Shown: one piece after another, positions 1-7,573 of the stretch | Position numbering within the stretch: the first letter of the stretch is position 1 | Layout: each line of letters opens with the position of its first letter | Made by a program: the position numbers and the translations under genes | The notes under the pieces: model-generated | Told to the model about the DNA's origin: nothing | The model's database searches: none | What the model saw: the letters and a program-made list of their open reading frames with translations, nothing else | Source: Chloroflexia bacterium | GTDB lineage: Bacteria > Chloroflexota > Chloroflexia > Thermomicrobiales > UBA6265 | Assembly (NCBI GenBank): GCA_013698285.1 | Contig: JACCVE010000066.1 | Span: 1 to 21,299 of the forward strand | Length of the DNA stretch: 21,299 bases | Direction: 5' to 3'

Positions 1-371
1 GAACGATCCCGACTGGGCCGGACCCGGACGACCTCGACGCCACGGCTCGCCACGACCTGGAGCGGCCGCCGGACGGCGTTGTGCTCCATCCCCGTCGAGA
101 CCACGCGATCCCCGGGCCGGAGCAGGCCGAGGATCGCCAGGTTGATCGCCTCGGTGGCGCTCGAGGTGAAGATCACGCGATCCGGGTCGGCGATACCCAC
201 GAGCGACGCCAGCCGGTGGCGTGTGCCGCCGATCGCCAGGGCCGCCTCACGCGCCATCCGATGGCTGGCCCGACCCGGATTCGCCCCGCCGGCGGCGAGG
301 AACGTGCCGAGCGTCTCGGACACCCCGGGTGGCTTCGGCCAACTGGTGGCGGCGTTGTCCAGGTAAATCAT
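1..371 (-). CDS. Cysteine desulfurase family protein (aminotransferase class V), N-terminal part only
   Basis: PLP-dependent fold-type I enzyme expected to take sulfur from cysteine and pass it on as a persulfide. Only the first 123 residues lie in the window; the gene continues past the left edge. The N-terminus MIYLDNAATSWPKP is characteristic of cysteine desulfurase-like class V aminotransferases. The segment SSATEAIN (about residues 70-77) is the cofactor phosphate-binding region and GMEHNAVRRP (about 94-103) carries the histidine that stacks on the PLP ring. The catalytic lysine and the active-site cysteine loop are outside the window, so activity cannot be judged. The ATG at 371 follows an AGGGA-type ribosome site and lies 7 bases after the stop of the E1-like gene, so the two are probably one transcript. 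This places sulfur mobilisation beside activation of a sulfur acceptor. Whether it serves Fe-S, thiamine, molybdopterin or tRNA thiolation cannot be told. Confidence 0.9.
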   Translation of the reverse strand, partial: MIYLDNAATSWPKPPGVSETLGTFLAAGGANPGRASHRMAREAALAIGGTRHRLASLVGIADPDRVIFTSSATEAINLAILGLLRPGDRVVSTGMEHNAVRRPLQVVASRGVEVVRVRPSRDR

Positions 372-378
372 GGCATCC

Positions 379-1404
379 CTAGTGGCCGACCCACCGCGCG
401 TAGTCGGCGCGGGCGACCGCGGCGTCGGTGGTGTCGTGGACGATGGCACGGCCATCGGGAAAGATCGTCAGGCCACGGTCGGTCGCGGCCGGCGAGAATC
501 GCAGGAGGAACGGGGTCAGCAGCACCTCGCCCAGGCCATCCAAGCGTTGGGCGAGCCCGGCCAGGTCAACCGGGGCGGGCGGATGGGTGGCGACCTGCAT
601 CGAATCGCGACCGCACAGGGCGATCGTCTGCCGGGCCACGGTCCCCAAACCGGGGAACGCGCGACGCTGGCACGTCGGGCAGTCCGGCCGTGGTGCGCCG
701 GTCGGGACCGTCTCCATCGTCACGGCCCAGATGTCGAGGGTCACCAGTCCGCCGTGCAGGGCAGCCCCGTGACCGGTCAGGAGCTTGATCGCCTCGACGG
801 TCTGGATCGCGGCGACCGCCTCGACCGCGGGTCCGATCACGCCAGCCGTCTCGCAGGTCGGCAGGCTGCCGGGGGCCGGGGCGCGAGGGAAGACGCATCG
901 TAGACACGGCGTCTGACCGGGTATCACGGTCATCGACATCCCGGTGCTGCCGACCACGCCACCGTAGACCCAAGGGATGCCGAGCTTGACGGCGGCCTCA
1001 TTGATGATCGACCGGGTATCCATCGAGTCCGTGCCGTCGACGATCACGCCGGCGCCGGCGACTAAGCCCTCGACGTTGCCGCCGTGTACATCGACCACGA
1101 CCGGCTCAACCGCGACCTGGCTATTGATCCGGCCCAGGACTCGGGCCGCGGCGATCGCCTTAGGGAGGGTATCAGCGACGTGGGACTCGTCGAAGAGCAC
1201 CTGGCGCTGGAGATTCGACGTCTCGACATAATCACGATCGACGATGGTCAGGTGACCGGTCCCGGCCCGGACCAGGCCGTTCGCGACGGCGGTCCCGAGC
1301 GCACCGCACCCGATCAGGACGACCCGCGCGGCGGCGAGGCGGTCCTGGGCGCCTCCCCCGAGTGGGCCGAATCGCGATTGGCGGGCGTAGCGACCATTGG
1401 CCAT
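379..1404 (-). CDS. ThiF/MoeB/HesA family E1-like adenylyltransferase with C-terminal extension
   Basis: Predicted to adenylate the C-terminal glycine of a ubiquitin-like sulfur carrier (ThiS or MoaD type) using ATP. The 341-residue product has the Rossmann ATP loop IGCGALG (about 31-37), the acidic/arginine segment DRDYVETSNLQRQ (about 56-68), and two CxxC pairs that would bind zinc (C167/C170 and C242/C245). A further cysteine at 184 in the PTCETAGV context matches the position of the conserved reactive cysteine of MoeB/ThiF. After about residue 250 there is an extra domain of roughly 90 residues (CGRDSMQV near its start, FPDGRAIV near its end), which other family members also carry; its role is unclear to me. 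No carrier-protein gene is adjacent. The cysteine desulfurase follows 7 bases downstream, supporting a shared sulfur-transfer job. The ATG start at 1404 has only a weak ribosome site. Confidence 0.88.
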   Translation of the reverse strand: MANGRYARQSRFGPLGGGAQDRLAAARVVLIGCGALGTAVANGLVRAGTGHLTIVDRDYVETSNLQRQVLFDESHVADTLPKAIAAARVLGRINSQVAVEPVVVDVHGGNVEGLVAGAGVIVDGTDSMDTRSIINEAAVKLGIPWVYGGVVGSTGMSMTVIPGQTPCLRCVFPRAPAPGSLPTCETAGVIGPAVEAVAAIQTVEAIKLLTGHGAALHGGLVTLDIWAVTMETVPTGAPRPDCPTCQRRAFPGLGTVARQTIALCGRDSMQVATHPPAPVDLAGLAQRLDGLGEVLLTPFLLRFSPAATDRGLTIFPDGRAIVHDTTDAAVARADYARWVGH

Positions 1405-1564
1405 TAGCGGGACTCTCGACCGTCGTGATCATTCGGAAACGTCTGGGCGATGGTGGCCATGGTACCTTACGGCCCGCGCCGCTCACCATCGGCCCCGGGC
1501 CCTCATGCGAAATCCCGGGAATCGACGGCCGCTTTTCCTCAGCAAGTCGATACGGGGACACATC

Positions 1565-2074
1565 ATGGTGGTGGAGAGAACGGCCGTCGAACTGCCGCGA
1601 CACCGGTTGCGCTACACCGTCCTGGACGACGCCGGCACGGTGAGCTTCGTCGGTCCGGCCCACCTCCTCAAAATGTTCGCGGCGAGCTGCGCCGGAGCCC
1701 CGGCGAGCGTGGCGGCGCTCCTCGACGCCACGGCGGAATATGACGGCGGAACGATCGGTGCGCTGAAGCGCGACCTGCGGATCTTCGACGAGCACTACAC
1801 GGCCGACGACCATCCCGGGTTGGACGAATGGTTGTCTGGGACCGCGCGTCGTGGCCCGTTCCGCGTCCTCGACGAATCGACCAGATTAGCAAGCATGCAG
1901 CCGGAGGGGGCGGGGTTGATCCTATTCAACGTGCCCCAACGACGGATCGTCCAAGTCCAAAATAGCTACGCCAACCTGCGGCGGCAGGATCGTGGACGGG
2001 TGCGACGGGCGGGCAAACCGACGGGGGCACTGTACCGATACGTCCTGCCAGTGGATTGGGCCATCTTGCCGTAG
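1565..2074 (+). CDS. Conserved-type hypothetical protein, 169 aa
   Basis: I do not recognise this protein. From the ATG at 1565 (preceded by GGGGA at about 8 bases) it is 169 residues long, soluble, without a signal peptide or membrane segment. It has an acidic, alanine-rich N-terminal half and a basic C-terminal tail (NLRRQDRGRVRRAGKPTG). The middle reads like a small alpha/beta domain ending in a strand-rich part (LILFNVPQRRIVQVQ). An in-frame start at 1397 is possible, but the extra 56 residues are low-complexity and overlap the divergent gene's start, so I prefer 1565. Coding potential is supported by codon-position GC bias like that of the neighbours and by the lack of any credible alternative frame. 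It is divergent from the E1-like gene and converges on tyrA with a 33-base gap. No function is assigned. Confidence 0.65.
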   Translation: MVVERTAVELPRHRLRYTVLDDAGTVSFVGPAHLLKMFAASCAGAPASVAALLDATAEYDGGTIGALKRDLRIFDEHYTADDHPGLDEWLSGTARRGPFRVLDESTRLASMQPEGAGLILFNVPQRRIVQVQNSYANLRRQDRGRVRRAGKPTGALYRYVLPVDWAILP

Positions 2075-2107
2075 GGGACCGCCGTGGTCGGTCGAGCCGG
2101 TGACCGA

Positions 2108-3148
2108 TCAGGAATCGCCCGCGCCGTCGCGGCCCGGCTTGGCTGGGCGGCGCGCGGACGGTGACCGGCGACGGCCGGCGAAGCTGCCGAACAGCATCCG
2201 CGTCATCTGACCGCTCATGTTGACCGCGCTCAGCTCGTCGCGCGTCTCTTGGAGCAGTTCGCCCTCGCGGGTCGTCTGGGTGGACCAGTCGGCCCGGGCG
2301 TCGCGAGCCCCCGCGAAGAACGCCTGCAATTGGTCGGGACGATCCTCGGCCCGGAGCATCGCCTTGAATCCCTGGAGCTCCTGGACCATCGCATCGACCC
2401 ACCGCTCGACGGCCTCGGTGTTGGTCAGCACGATGTCGCGGTGCATCTCCGGGCCGCCCGCCGCGAGGCGGGTCAGGTCGCGGAACCCCGTCGCGGTCAA
2501 CGCCCGCATGTCCCGCCACGACGGGTCATTGGACACCGCTCGCATCAGGGCGGTCGACACGACGAACGGCAGGTGGCTCACCCCGGCCACGTAGGCGTCG
2601 TGCTCGTGCGGATCGATGAAGTACGGCTCGGCCCCGAGCGCGGCGATCATGCCGAGGACGACCTTGTTGGCGTCTTCGCTAGCCGTGACCGAGGGACAGA
2701 CGCACCAGGTGGCACCCTTGAACAGGTCCGCGTCGGCGGCCTCGATGCTTTGGGCCTTGCCGGCCATCGGGTGTCCCCCGACGAAGCTGACGCCCGCCGG
2801 GATCGACGCGTTCGCCCAGGTCAGCACGTCCGCCTTGGTCGAACCGGTATCCGTGACCACGGCGCCGGGCTTGAGAAACGAGGCGATGTCGCCCATCGAT
2901 TCGCGCATCGCCGCCACCGGCGTCGCCAGGACGACCAGATCGGCGTCACCGATGGCGTTGGTCAGTTTCCATTCGGCGTGGTCGACCGCGCCGATCTTCT
3001 TGGCGTGTTGCTGGTGATCGAGATCGGTGTCGAACCCGGTGATCCGCAGGGCTGGGCCGCTGCCACCCTGGTCGGCGGACCAGCGGCGCAACCCGAGACC
3101 GATTGACCCTCCGACGAGCCCGAGTCCGATGATCGTCACGCGTTGCAT
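2108..3148 (-). CDS. tyrA: Prephenate dehydrogenase
   Basis: Catalyses the NAD(P)-dependent oxidative decarboxylation of prephenate to 4-hydroxyphenylpyruvate in tyrosine synthesis; cytoplasmic. The 346-residue product begins with a Rossmann motif GLGLVGGSIG (about 8-17). It then shows the family signatures DTGSTKADV, GGHPMAGK (catalytic-site region with the conserved histidine) and HDAYVAGVSHLP in the helical dimerisation domain. The length fits a stand-alone TyrA plus a basic C-terminal tail of about 25 residues (RRRSPSARRPAKPGR) that the core does not need. No ACT or chorismate mutase domain is fused. The ATG at 3148 has a good GAGGAGGA ribosome site. The SH3b gene ends 66 bases upstream on the same strand, so co-transcription is possible. 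No other aromatic-pathway gene is in the window, so regulation cannot be inferred. Confidence 0.93.
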   Translation of the reverse strand: MQRVTIIGLGLVGGSIGLGLRRWSADQGGSGPALRITGFDTDLDHQQHAKKIGAVDHAEWKLTNAIGDADLVVLATPVAAMRESMGDIASFLKPGAVVTDTGSTKADVLTWANASIPAGVSFVGGHPMAGKAQSIEAADADLFKGATWCVCPSVTASEDANKVVLGMIAALGAEPYFIDPHEHDAYVAGVSHLPFVVSTALMRAVSNDPSWRDMRALTATGFRDLTRLAAGGPEMHRDIVLTNTEAVERWVDAMVQELQGFKAMLRAEDRPDQLQAFFAGARDARADWSTQTTREGELLQETRDELSAVNMSGQMTRMLFGSFAGRRRSPSARRPAKPGRDGAGDS

Positions 3149-3214
3149 GGTCGAGGTCCTCCTCGTCGGTCGGCGCCGGGCGAAACGTCCGCGCGGCCTG
3201 GATCAATTCTCGTT

Positions 3215-3793
3215 CTAGCTCTGGACCACATCGATTTCGCGGACCCAGCCCTGTTGCCCGTCCTCTGTCTCGAAGAGTAACCAGGTCCCATTCTCGGCTG
3301 GGTTGTCCGCGTCCTCGCGTTCGTCCCCTTGGGACTCGAGCTGGGTGCCGGGAGGGAGAGCGATGATCACCGTGGACTGGCCACCGGCGATACTGGGTTC
3401 GGTCCGGAAGTTGATACTGGTATCGGCGCCCGGGTCGACTTGGTAATCCGGCGTGAACGCCTGGTCCGCCACGGTGGGGGCGGGGCCGGTGGTGGCGGTC
3501 GGGGTCGGGGCCGATTCCTGATCGTCACCTTCGGCGGGCGGCTCATCGACCGGTGCCGCGGTCGGCTCCTCACCCGTTGTCGCCGGCTCCGCCGTGACCG
3601 CGGCGGCGGTGGGCGTGGGATCCTCGGGCAAATCGGCGGCGACGAAGTCTCGCGTGTAGGGATCGAGGGCGCCGTAGATCAGGACGAACCCGCCGAGGAG
3701 CACCAGCGCGGCGACGAGCATGCTCAGGCCGACGGCCACGCCACCGCGGCGGCTATGCTGGTGGAGACGACGCGTCAGGCCAACTGGAACCAT
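3215..3793 (-). CDS. Membrane-anchored SH3b-domain protein
   Basis: A 192-residue protein predicted to sit in the membrane with most of its mass outside. It has a short basic N-terminus (TRRLHQHSRR), one transmembrane segment at about 19-41, a proline/threonine/glutamate/alanine-rich linker at about 52-110, and a C-terminal bacterial SH3 (SH3b) domain at about 115-190. Typical SH3b features are INFRTEPS, the turn LPPGTQLE and the closing strand GTWLLFETEDGQQGWV followed by VREIDVV. Such domains usually bind cell-wall or other peptide ligands; the ligand here is unknown. The ATG at 3793 has no clear ribosome site, but the charged residues before the membrane segment favour it. A strong extended -10 element lies upstream at 3878-3886. 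Confidence 0.8.
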   Translation of the reverse strand: MVPVGLTRRLHQHSRRGGVAVGLSMLVAALVLLGGFVLIYGALDPYTRDFVAADLPEDPTPTAAAVTAEPATTGEEPTAAPVDEPPAEGDDQESAPTPTATTGPAPTVADQAFTPDYQVDPGADTSINFRTEPSIAGGQSTVIIALPPGTQLESQGDEREDADNPAENGTWLLFETEDGQQGWVREIDVVQS

Positions 3794-3877
3794 ATCTCTA
3801 TTCTGTCACGCGGGTGTGGCGCGCGGGCTTTCACCGCGTCAACCCGGCGACGACTCGACTATGATGCGGTACCCATG

Positions 3878-3886
3878 AGTATACCA
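3878..3886 (-). promoter_or_regulatory. Extended -10 promoter for the SH3b gene
   Basis: Read on the minus strand this is TGGTATACT, a perfect TGn plus TATACT extended -10 element. The predicted transcript start is about 3871, giving a leader of roughly 78 bases before the ATG at 3793. No good -35 hexamer is present at 16-18 bases, which extended -10 promoters can tolerate. The identical nine bases occur in front of nusA. Confidence 0.55.
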
Positions 3887-3935
3887 TGGCGTCCCGCACC
3901 CCTCGGTCCCGTCGAAGCACCGTCCCGGAGGACCC

Positions 3936-4922
3936 ATGCTCGCCCTCAGCCGCGCCGACCTACGAACGTTCGTCTCGATGACCGACGCGATCGCGCTGAT
4001 GAAGACGGCCTTCGCGGAGCTTTCGGCCGGCCGGGCCGAAGCGCCCCTGCGGACCGGGATCCACCTGGGCGAGACCCACCTCGATGCCCTCTTCATGCCG
4101 GCCTCGGTGCCCGGACTCGACGCCCTTGGGGTCAAGATCGTCGGCGTGGCCCACGACAACCCGTCCCGTGGCCTACCCTTGATCCACGCGGTGGTCTTCC
4201 TGCTCGACCCCAGCACGGGGGAGCCGCTGGCGATCCTCGATGGGACCTACCTGACCGCGCTCCGGACGGGCGCCGTGTCCGGCGCAGCGACGGACTTGCT
4301 GGCGCGACCAGATGCCTCGGTGCTGGCGGTGTTCGGCGCCGGGGCCCAGGGTATCACCCAGGCGGCGGCCGTCTGCGCGGTCCGCCCAGTCGAGCGGATC
4401 GTGATCATCGACCTGGATGAGGACCGGCTGCACCGCTACCGTGACGCGTTGGCCGTCGACTGGCCCGACCTCATCGACCGCCTCGAGATGACGACGGACG
4501 CGTCGGTCGTCCGTGAGGCGGACATCGTCTGTACCGCGACCACTTCCCGCTCACCGGTCTTCGACGACGCGAACATCCGGCCGGGCACCCACATCAATGG
4601 AGTTGGTGCCTACACGCCCGAGATGCAGGAGATCCCGGCCGAGACGGTGGCCCGGGCGGTCGTGATCGTGGACCAGGTGGAGGCGGCATTGGCGGAGGGC
4701 GGAGACCTGACGATTCCCCTCGCGAGTGGCCTCATCGATCGAGACCACATCCGGGCCGAGTTGGGCGATCTCGTGGCCGGTACCAAATCGGGCCGGACCG
4801 ACGATGGCCAGGTGACGTTCTTCAAATCGGTCGGGAACGCGATCCAGGACGTGGTGGTGGCCCAGCGAGCGGTGACGAAGGCCCGGGCGGCGGGCGCCGG
4901 GGTCGAGGTCCGCCTCGATTGA
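3936..4922 (+). CDS. Ornithine cyclodeaminase / mu-crystallin family NAD(P)-dependent reductase
   Basis: A 328-residue cytoplasmic enzyme of the OCD/mu-crystallin family. The visible elements are the substrate-contacting lysine in LGVKIVG (K67), the arginine in ALRTGAVSG (R110) and the dinucleotide-binding loop FGAGAQG (about 133-139). The segment GVGAYTPEMQE (about 222-232) lies where true ornithine cyclodeaminases have an aspartate-containing motif of the GGDCPGKTEL kind. The TPEMQE form is more typical of family members acting as imino-acid (ketimine or pyrroline-2-carboxylate) reductases or alanine dehydrogenases, so I would not name it ornithine cyclodeaminase. The ATG at 3936 has a strong CGGAGGA site 4-5 bases upstream. 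It stands alone on the plus strand and converges with the diaphorase genes; a hairpin lies 167 bases after its stop. Confidence 0.85.
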   Translation: MLALSRADLRTFVSMTDAIALMKTAFAELSAGRAEAPLRTGIHLGETHLDALFMPASVPGLDALGVKIVGVAHDNPSRGLPLIHAVVFLLDPSTGEPLAILDGTYLTALRTGAVSGAATDLLARPDASVLAVFGAGAQGITQAAAVCAVRPVERIVIIDLDEDRLHRYRDALAVDWPDLIDRLEMTTDASVVREADIVCTATTSRSPVFDDANIRPGTHINGVGAYTPEMQEIPAETVARAVVIVDQVEAALAEGGDLTIPLASGLIDRDHIRAELGDLVAGTKSGRTDDGQVTFFKSVGNAIQDVVVAQRAVTKARAAGAGVEVRLD

Positions 4923-5088
4923 CCCCGAGAACGCGGACTCCGGCCCTTACAGTCAGGACCTTTCGATACGGTTCTGGCGTCGCGCCTCCCAGGGGAGTGG
5001 TCTGAAGGACGGCGCCGGGCTGCTGGCGTGACGTCTTGAGGACACGACGAGGTGTGCTGGCCCGCGGACGGAAAGCGAGTCATACGAG

Positions 5089-5116
5089 GACGCCCCCGCC
5101 GAGGGGCGCGGGCGTC
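5089..5116. terminator. Strong hairpin between convergent genes, probable bidirectional terminator
   Basis: GACGCCC at 5089-5095 pairs with GGGCGTC at 5110-5116; after a C/C mismatch, CGCC (5097-5100) pairs with GGCG (5105-5108) around a GAGG loop. It sits between the stops of the reductase gene (4922) and nuoF (5164). On the plus strand it is followed by GGGTTT only, so it is not a classic U-tract terminator. The remaining intergenic sequence from 4923 to 5163 shows nothing else I can support. Confidence 0.5.
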
Positions 5117-5163
5117 GGGTTTCGGTAATCGAGTGGCACGTCGAGCGGAGGCGGCGACGTCGG

Positions 5164-6924
5164 TCAGTCGGCCGCTACCAAGGCAGATGGGGCGACGCTG
5201 ATCGGGCACGTCCCGGTCGGACAAACACCCTCTTCGATGTGGGCACGGAACTCCTCGGCGTACATCTTCATCATCCCTAGCAGGGGCATCGGCGCGACCT
5301 GACCCAGGCCGCACAGCGACAGTTCGATGATGTGCTTGCTCGTCCGCTCTAGCAAGGCCAGATCGGCCAGCGACCCGCGGCCGAGCCGGATCCGGTCGAT
5401 CACCTCGACCAGGGCCGGGTTGCCGAGACGGCAGGGGACGCACTTGCTACACGATTCGTACCGGTTGAAGGCCGTCATATAGCGGGCGAAATCGACGACG
5501 CAGACAGTCTGGTCGAAGACGACGAACCCGCCCGAGCCGAGCATCCCGCCCAACTCGGTCATCGAGTCGAAATCGACCGGAATGTCGAGGTGGTCATCCC
5601 GCAGCGGCCCAGCCGATATCCCACCGGTTTGGATGCCCTTGAAGGTCGATCCGTCCCGCATCCCACCCCAGACGTCCTCGACCAGGGTGCGCAAGGAGAT
5701 GCCCATCGGCACCTCGACGAGGCCCATCGTCTTGACGGGCCCTTGCACCGTCATCAGTTTGGTGCCCTTGCTGCCCTCGGTCCCGATCCCGGCGAACCAA
5801 GCCCCGCCCCGCGTGATGATGTCGGGGATATTGGCCAGGGTCTCGGTGTTGTTGGCGATCGTGGGACGCTTCCAGATGCCCTCCTCGACCGACCGGGGGG
5901 GCTTGGTGCGCGGTTGGCCGCGGACACCCATGATCGAGAACATCAGGGCGGAGCCTTCGCCGCAGATGTAGGCACCACCGCCGGTCCGGACCCGGAACGC
6001 GACCGACTTGCCGGAGCCCAGGACATCCTGACCGATCAGGCCGAGGCGCTCGGCGTCGGCGACGGCCTTCCGGAACCGCTGAATGGCGAGGGGATACTCG
6101 CCACCGATGTAGTTGTATCCCCGCTCGGCGCCGCAGACGACGCAGGCGATGAGGATACCTTCCAGGATCCGGTGCGGGTCTCCCTCGTGGATGCGCCGGT
6201 CCTTGTAGACGTTGGGCTCCCCCTCGTGGCTGTTGCAGATCACAAACTTCGGCCGCGCCTTCGCCTTCCGGCCACTCTCCCACTTGATACCGGCCGGGAA
6301 ACCGGCGCCCCCCCGGCCCCGGAGACCGGACGCGGTGACCTCGGCAATCGCCTCTTCGGCAGACATCTCGAACAGGACCTGGAAGTAGGCGCTGTAGGCC
6401 CCCCGGGCGATCGCGTCCTCGATCGACTCGGGCTCGATCACTCCGACGTTGCGGAGGACGATTCGCTCCTGGTGGCGGAAGAAAGGATGATCGTCCAGGG
6501 CGGGGATGCCGCCGAAGGCGTCCCCGTCGCGGACCCCCAACGCACGCTCTTCGAGTGACCCAGTGAGGAGGGCGGGAACCTCCGAGGGATCGATGTTGGC
6601 GTAGACGATCGGGGGTTGGCCGGGTCGCTTGATCTCGACCCAAGGCTCCATCCACAGGGCACCGTTGCCGCTGACCTCGCGCACCACGGCGTCGGAGCCA
6701 GTCAACTCCCTACGGCAGGCGGCCAGGACCTCGACCGCTCCCTTGGCGAGCGACGAACTGTCCACTCCGACGCTGACGACCATCCGCTCCACTGACCACA
6801 GGTCGTCCCAGCGCCGTGTCGCGGCAGCTCGAAAGGCCTCGAAGGCCGCACGGTCCGCCAATCGCCCGGACGCCGGGAGACGGGCATCGACCGCGTTGAC
6901 CGGAGTGGCGTGCGTCCTTGACAT
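5164..6924 (-). CDS. nuoF: NuoF/HoxF-like NADH-binding diaphorase subunit with cysteine-less N-terminal domain
   Basis: Flavin-containing NADH-oxidising (or NAD-reducing) subunit of the complex I / NAD-linked hydrogenase / formate dehydrogenase type. From the ATG at 6924 it has 586 residues. A thioredoxin-like domain spans about 45-130. The FMN/NADH domain follows, with GLRGRGGAGFPAGIKWE at about 200-216, NSHEGEP at about 231-237 and GGGAYICGEGSALM further on. The C-terminal 4Fe-4S site has C492, C495 and C498 (ESCSKCVPC) plus C538 (SLCGLGQ). A short tail carries CPTGTC (568-573). In the usual N-terminal domain four cysteines bind a 2Fe-2S cluster; here those positions read VGVDSSSLAKG and SGNGALWMEP, so the cluster is probably absent. 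The start is 5 bases after the nuoE stop behind GGGAGAGG; an in-frame ATG at 6978 would overlap nuoE and is less likely. No catalytic hydrogenase, formate dehydrogenase or other Nuo subunit is in the window. Confidence 0.92.
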   Translation of the reverse strand: MSRTHATPVNAVDARLPASGRLADRAAFEAFRAAATRRWDDLWSVERMVVSVGVDSSSLAKGAVEVLAACRRELTGSDAVVREVSGNGALWMEPWVEIKRPGQPPIVYANIDPSEVPALLTGSLEERALGVRDGDAFGGIPALDDHPFFRHQERIVLRNVGVIEPESIEDAIARGAYSAYFQVLFEMSAEEAIAEVTASGLRGRGGAGFPAGIKWESGRKAKARPKFVICNSHEGEPNVYKDRRIHEGDPHRILEGILIACVVCGAERGYNYIGGEYPLAIQRFRKAVADAERLGLIGQDVLGSGKSVAFRVRTGGGAYICGEGSALMFSIMGVRGQPRTKPPRSVEEGIWKRPTIANNTETLANIPDIITRGGAWFAGIGTEGSKGTKLMTVQGPVKTMGLVEVPMGISLRTLVEDVWGGMRDGSTFKGIQTGGISAGPLRDDHLDIPVDFDSMTELGGMLGSGGFVVFDQTVCVVDFARYMTAFNRYESCSKCVPCRLGNPALVEVIDRIRLGRGSLADLALLERTSKHIIELSLCGLGQVAPMPLLGMMKMYAEEFRAHIEEGVCPTGTCPISVAPSALVAAD

Positions 6925-6928
6925 GGCC

Positions 6929-7447
6929 CTACCTCTCCCCTGGGGCGCCGCGCGAGAAGGCCTGGCCCAGGACGGCATCGAGCCGGTCCGGCGTCAGGTC
7001 GCCGTGAAAATCATGATCGAGTTTGACGAACGGCGCCCGGTCGCAAACGCCGAGACAGCCATTGACGACCTGGATCGTCAACTCGCCGTCGGCGGTGGTG
7101 TCCCCGTCGCCGATCCCGTAGCCGTCTTGGAGATGTTGGACGAGGCGTTGCGAGCCGAGGGCGTAGCACGACATCCCGTGGCAGACCAGCATGAAGTGCT
7201 TTCCGCGCGGTTCGGTCCGGAAGTCGGCATAGAAGGTGAGCAGGCCATATACCCGATTCTCGGTGGTCCCGAGGTGTTCGGCGACCAACCGGGCGGCCGC
7301 GAGCGAGACCCAGCCGAAATGCTCGTTGATCTCCTGGAGGGCGGCCAGGATCAGTTCCTGGGCCTCCTGGTCATCGTTAGGTCGTATGTGCGAGAGGAGG
7401 TCACGGACGACCGCGAGGTCGATCTCCGTCGAGGGGGACAGGGACAC
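6929..7447 (-). CDS. nuoE: NuoE-like 2Fe-2S diaphorase subunit
   Basis: A 172-residue partner of the NuoF-like protein, relaying electrons through one 2Fe-2S cluster in a thioredoxin-like fold. The N-terminal helical part (about 10-75) includes VYGLLTFYADF, typical of the 24 kDa subunit family. The cluster ligands are all present: C89 and C94 (CHGMSC) and C131 and C135 (CLGVC). The start is a GTG at 7447 with GGAG about 7 bases upstream. The gene is followed almost immediately by nuoF and is preceded by a near-consensus promoter at 7518-7546, so nuoE-nuoF form an operon. The intact cysteines contrast with the cysteine-less equivalent domain at the N-terminus of its partner. Confidence 0.93.
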   Translation of the reverse strand: MSLSPSTEIDLAVVRDLLSHIRPNDDQEAQELILAALQEINEHFGWVSLAAARLVAEHLGTTENRVYGLLTFYADFRTEPRGKHFMLVCHGMSCYALGSQRLVQHLQDGYGIGDGDTTADGELTIQVVNGCLGVCDRAPFVKLDHDFHGDLTPDRLDAVLGQAFSRGAPGER

Positions 7448-7517
7448 ACGTCACTCCATTGCCGGGCCAGCGGCGTTCCCAGCACGGTGAACCCCGCGCC
7501 GGGGACATCATGGGGCG

Positions 7518-7546
7518 AGTATAGGCACGCCCCGGGACCCCGTCAA
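7518..7546 (-). promoter_or_regulatory. Sigma70-type promoter of nuoE-nuoF
   Basis: On the minus strand TTGACG (7546-7541) and TATACT (7523-7518) are separated by exactly 17 bases, which is a nearly consensus housekeeping promoter. The predicted start is about 7511, leaving a leader of about 64 bases. An inverted repeat, GGGGCG at 7512-7517 and CGCCCC at 7528-7533, brackets the -10 element. Confidence 0.75.
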
Positions 7547-7573
7547 AGAAGATCGAGGCGGGAGAGCCCGACG

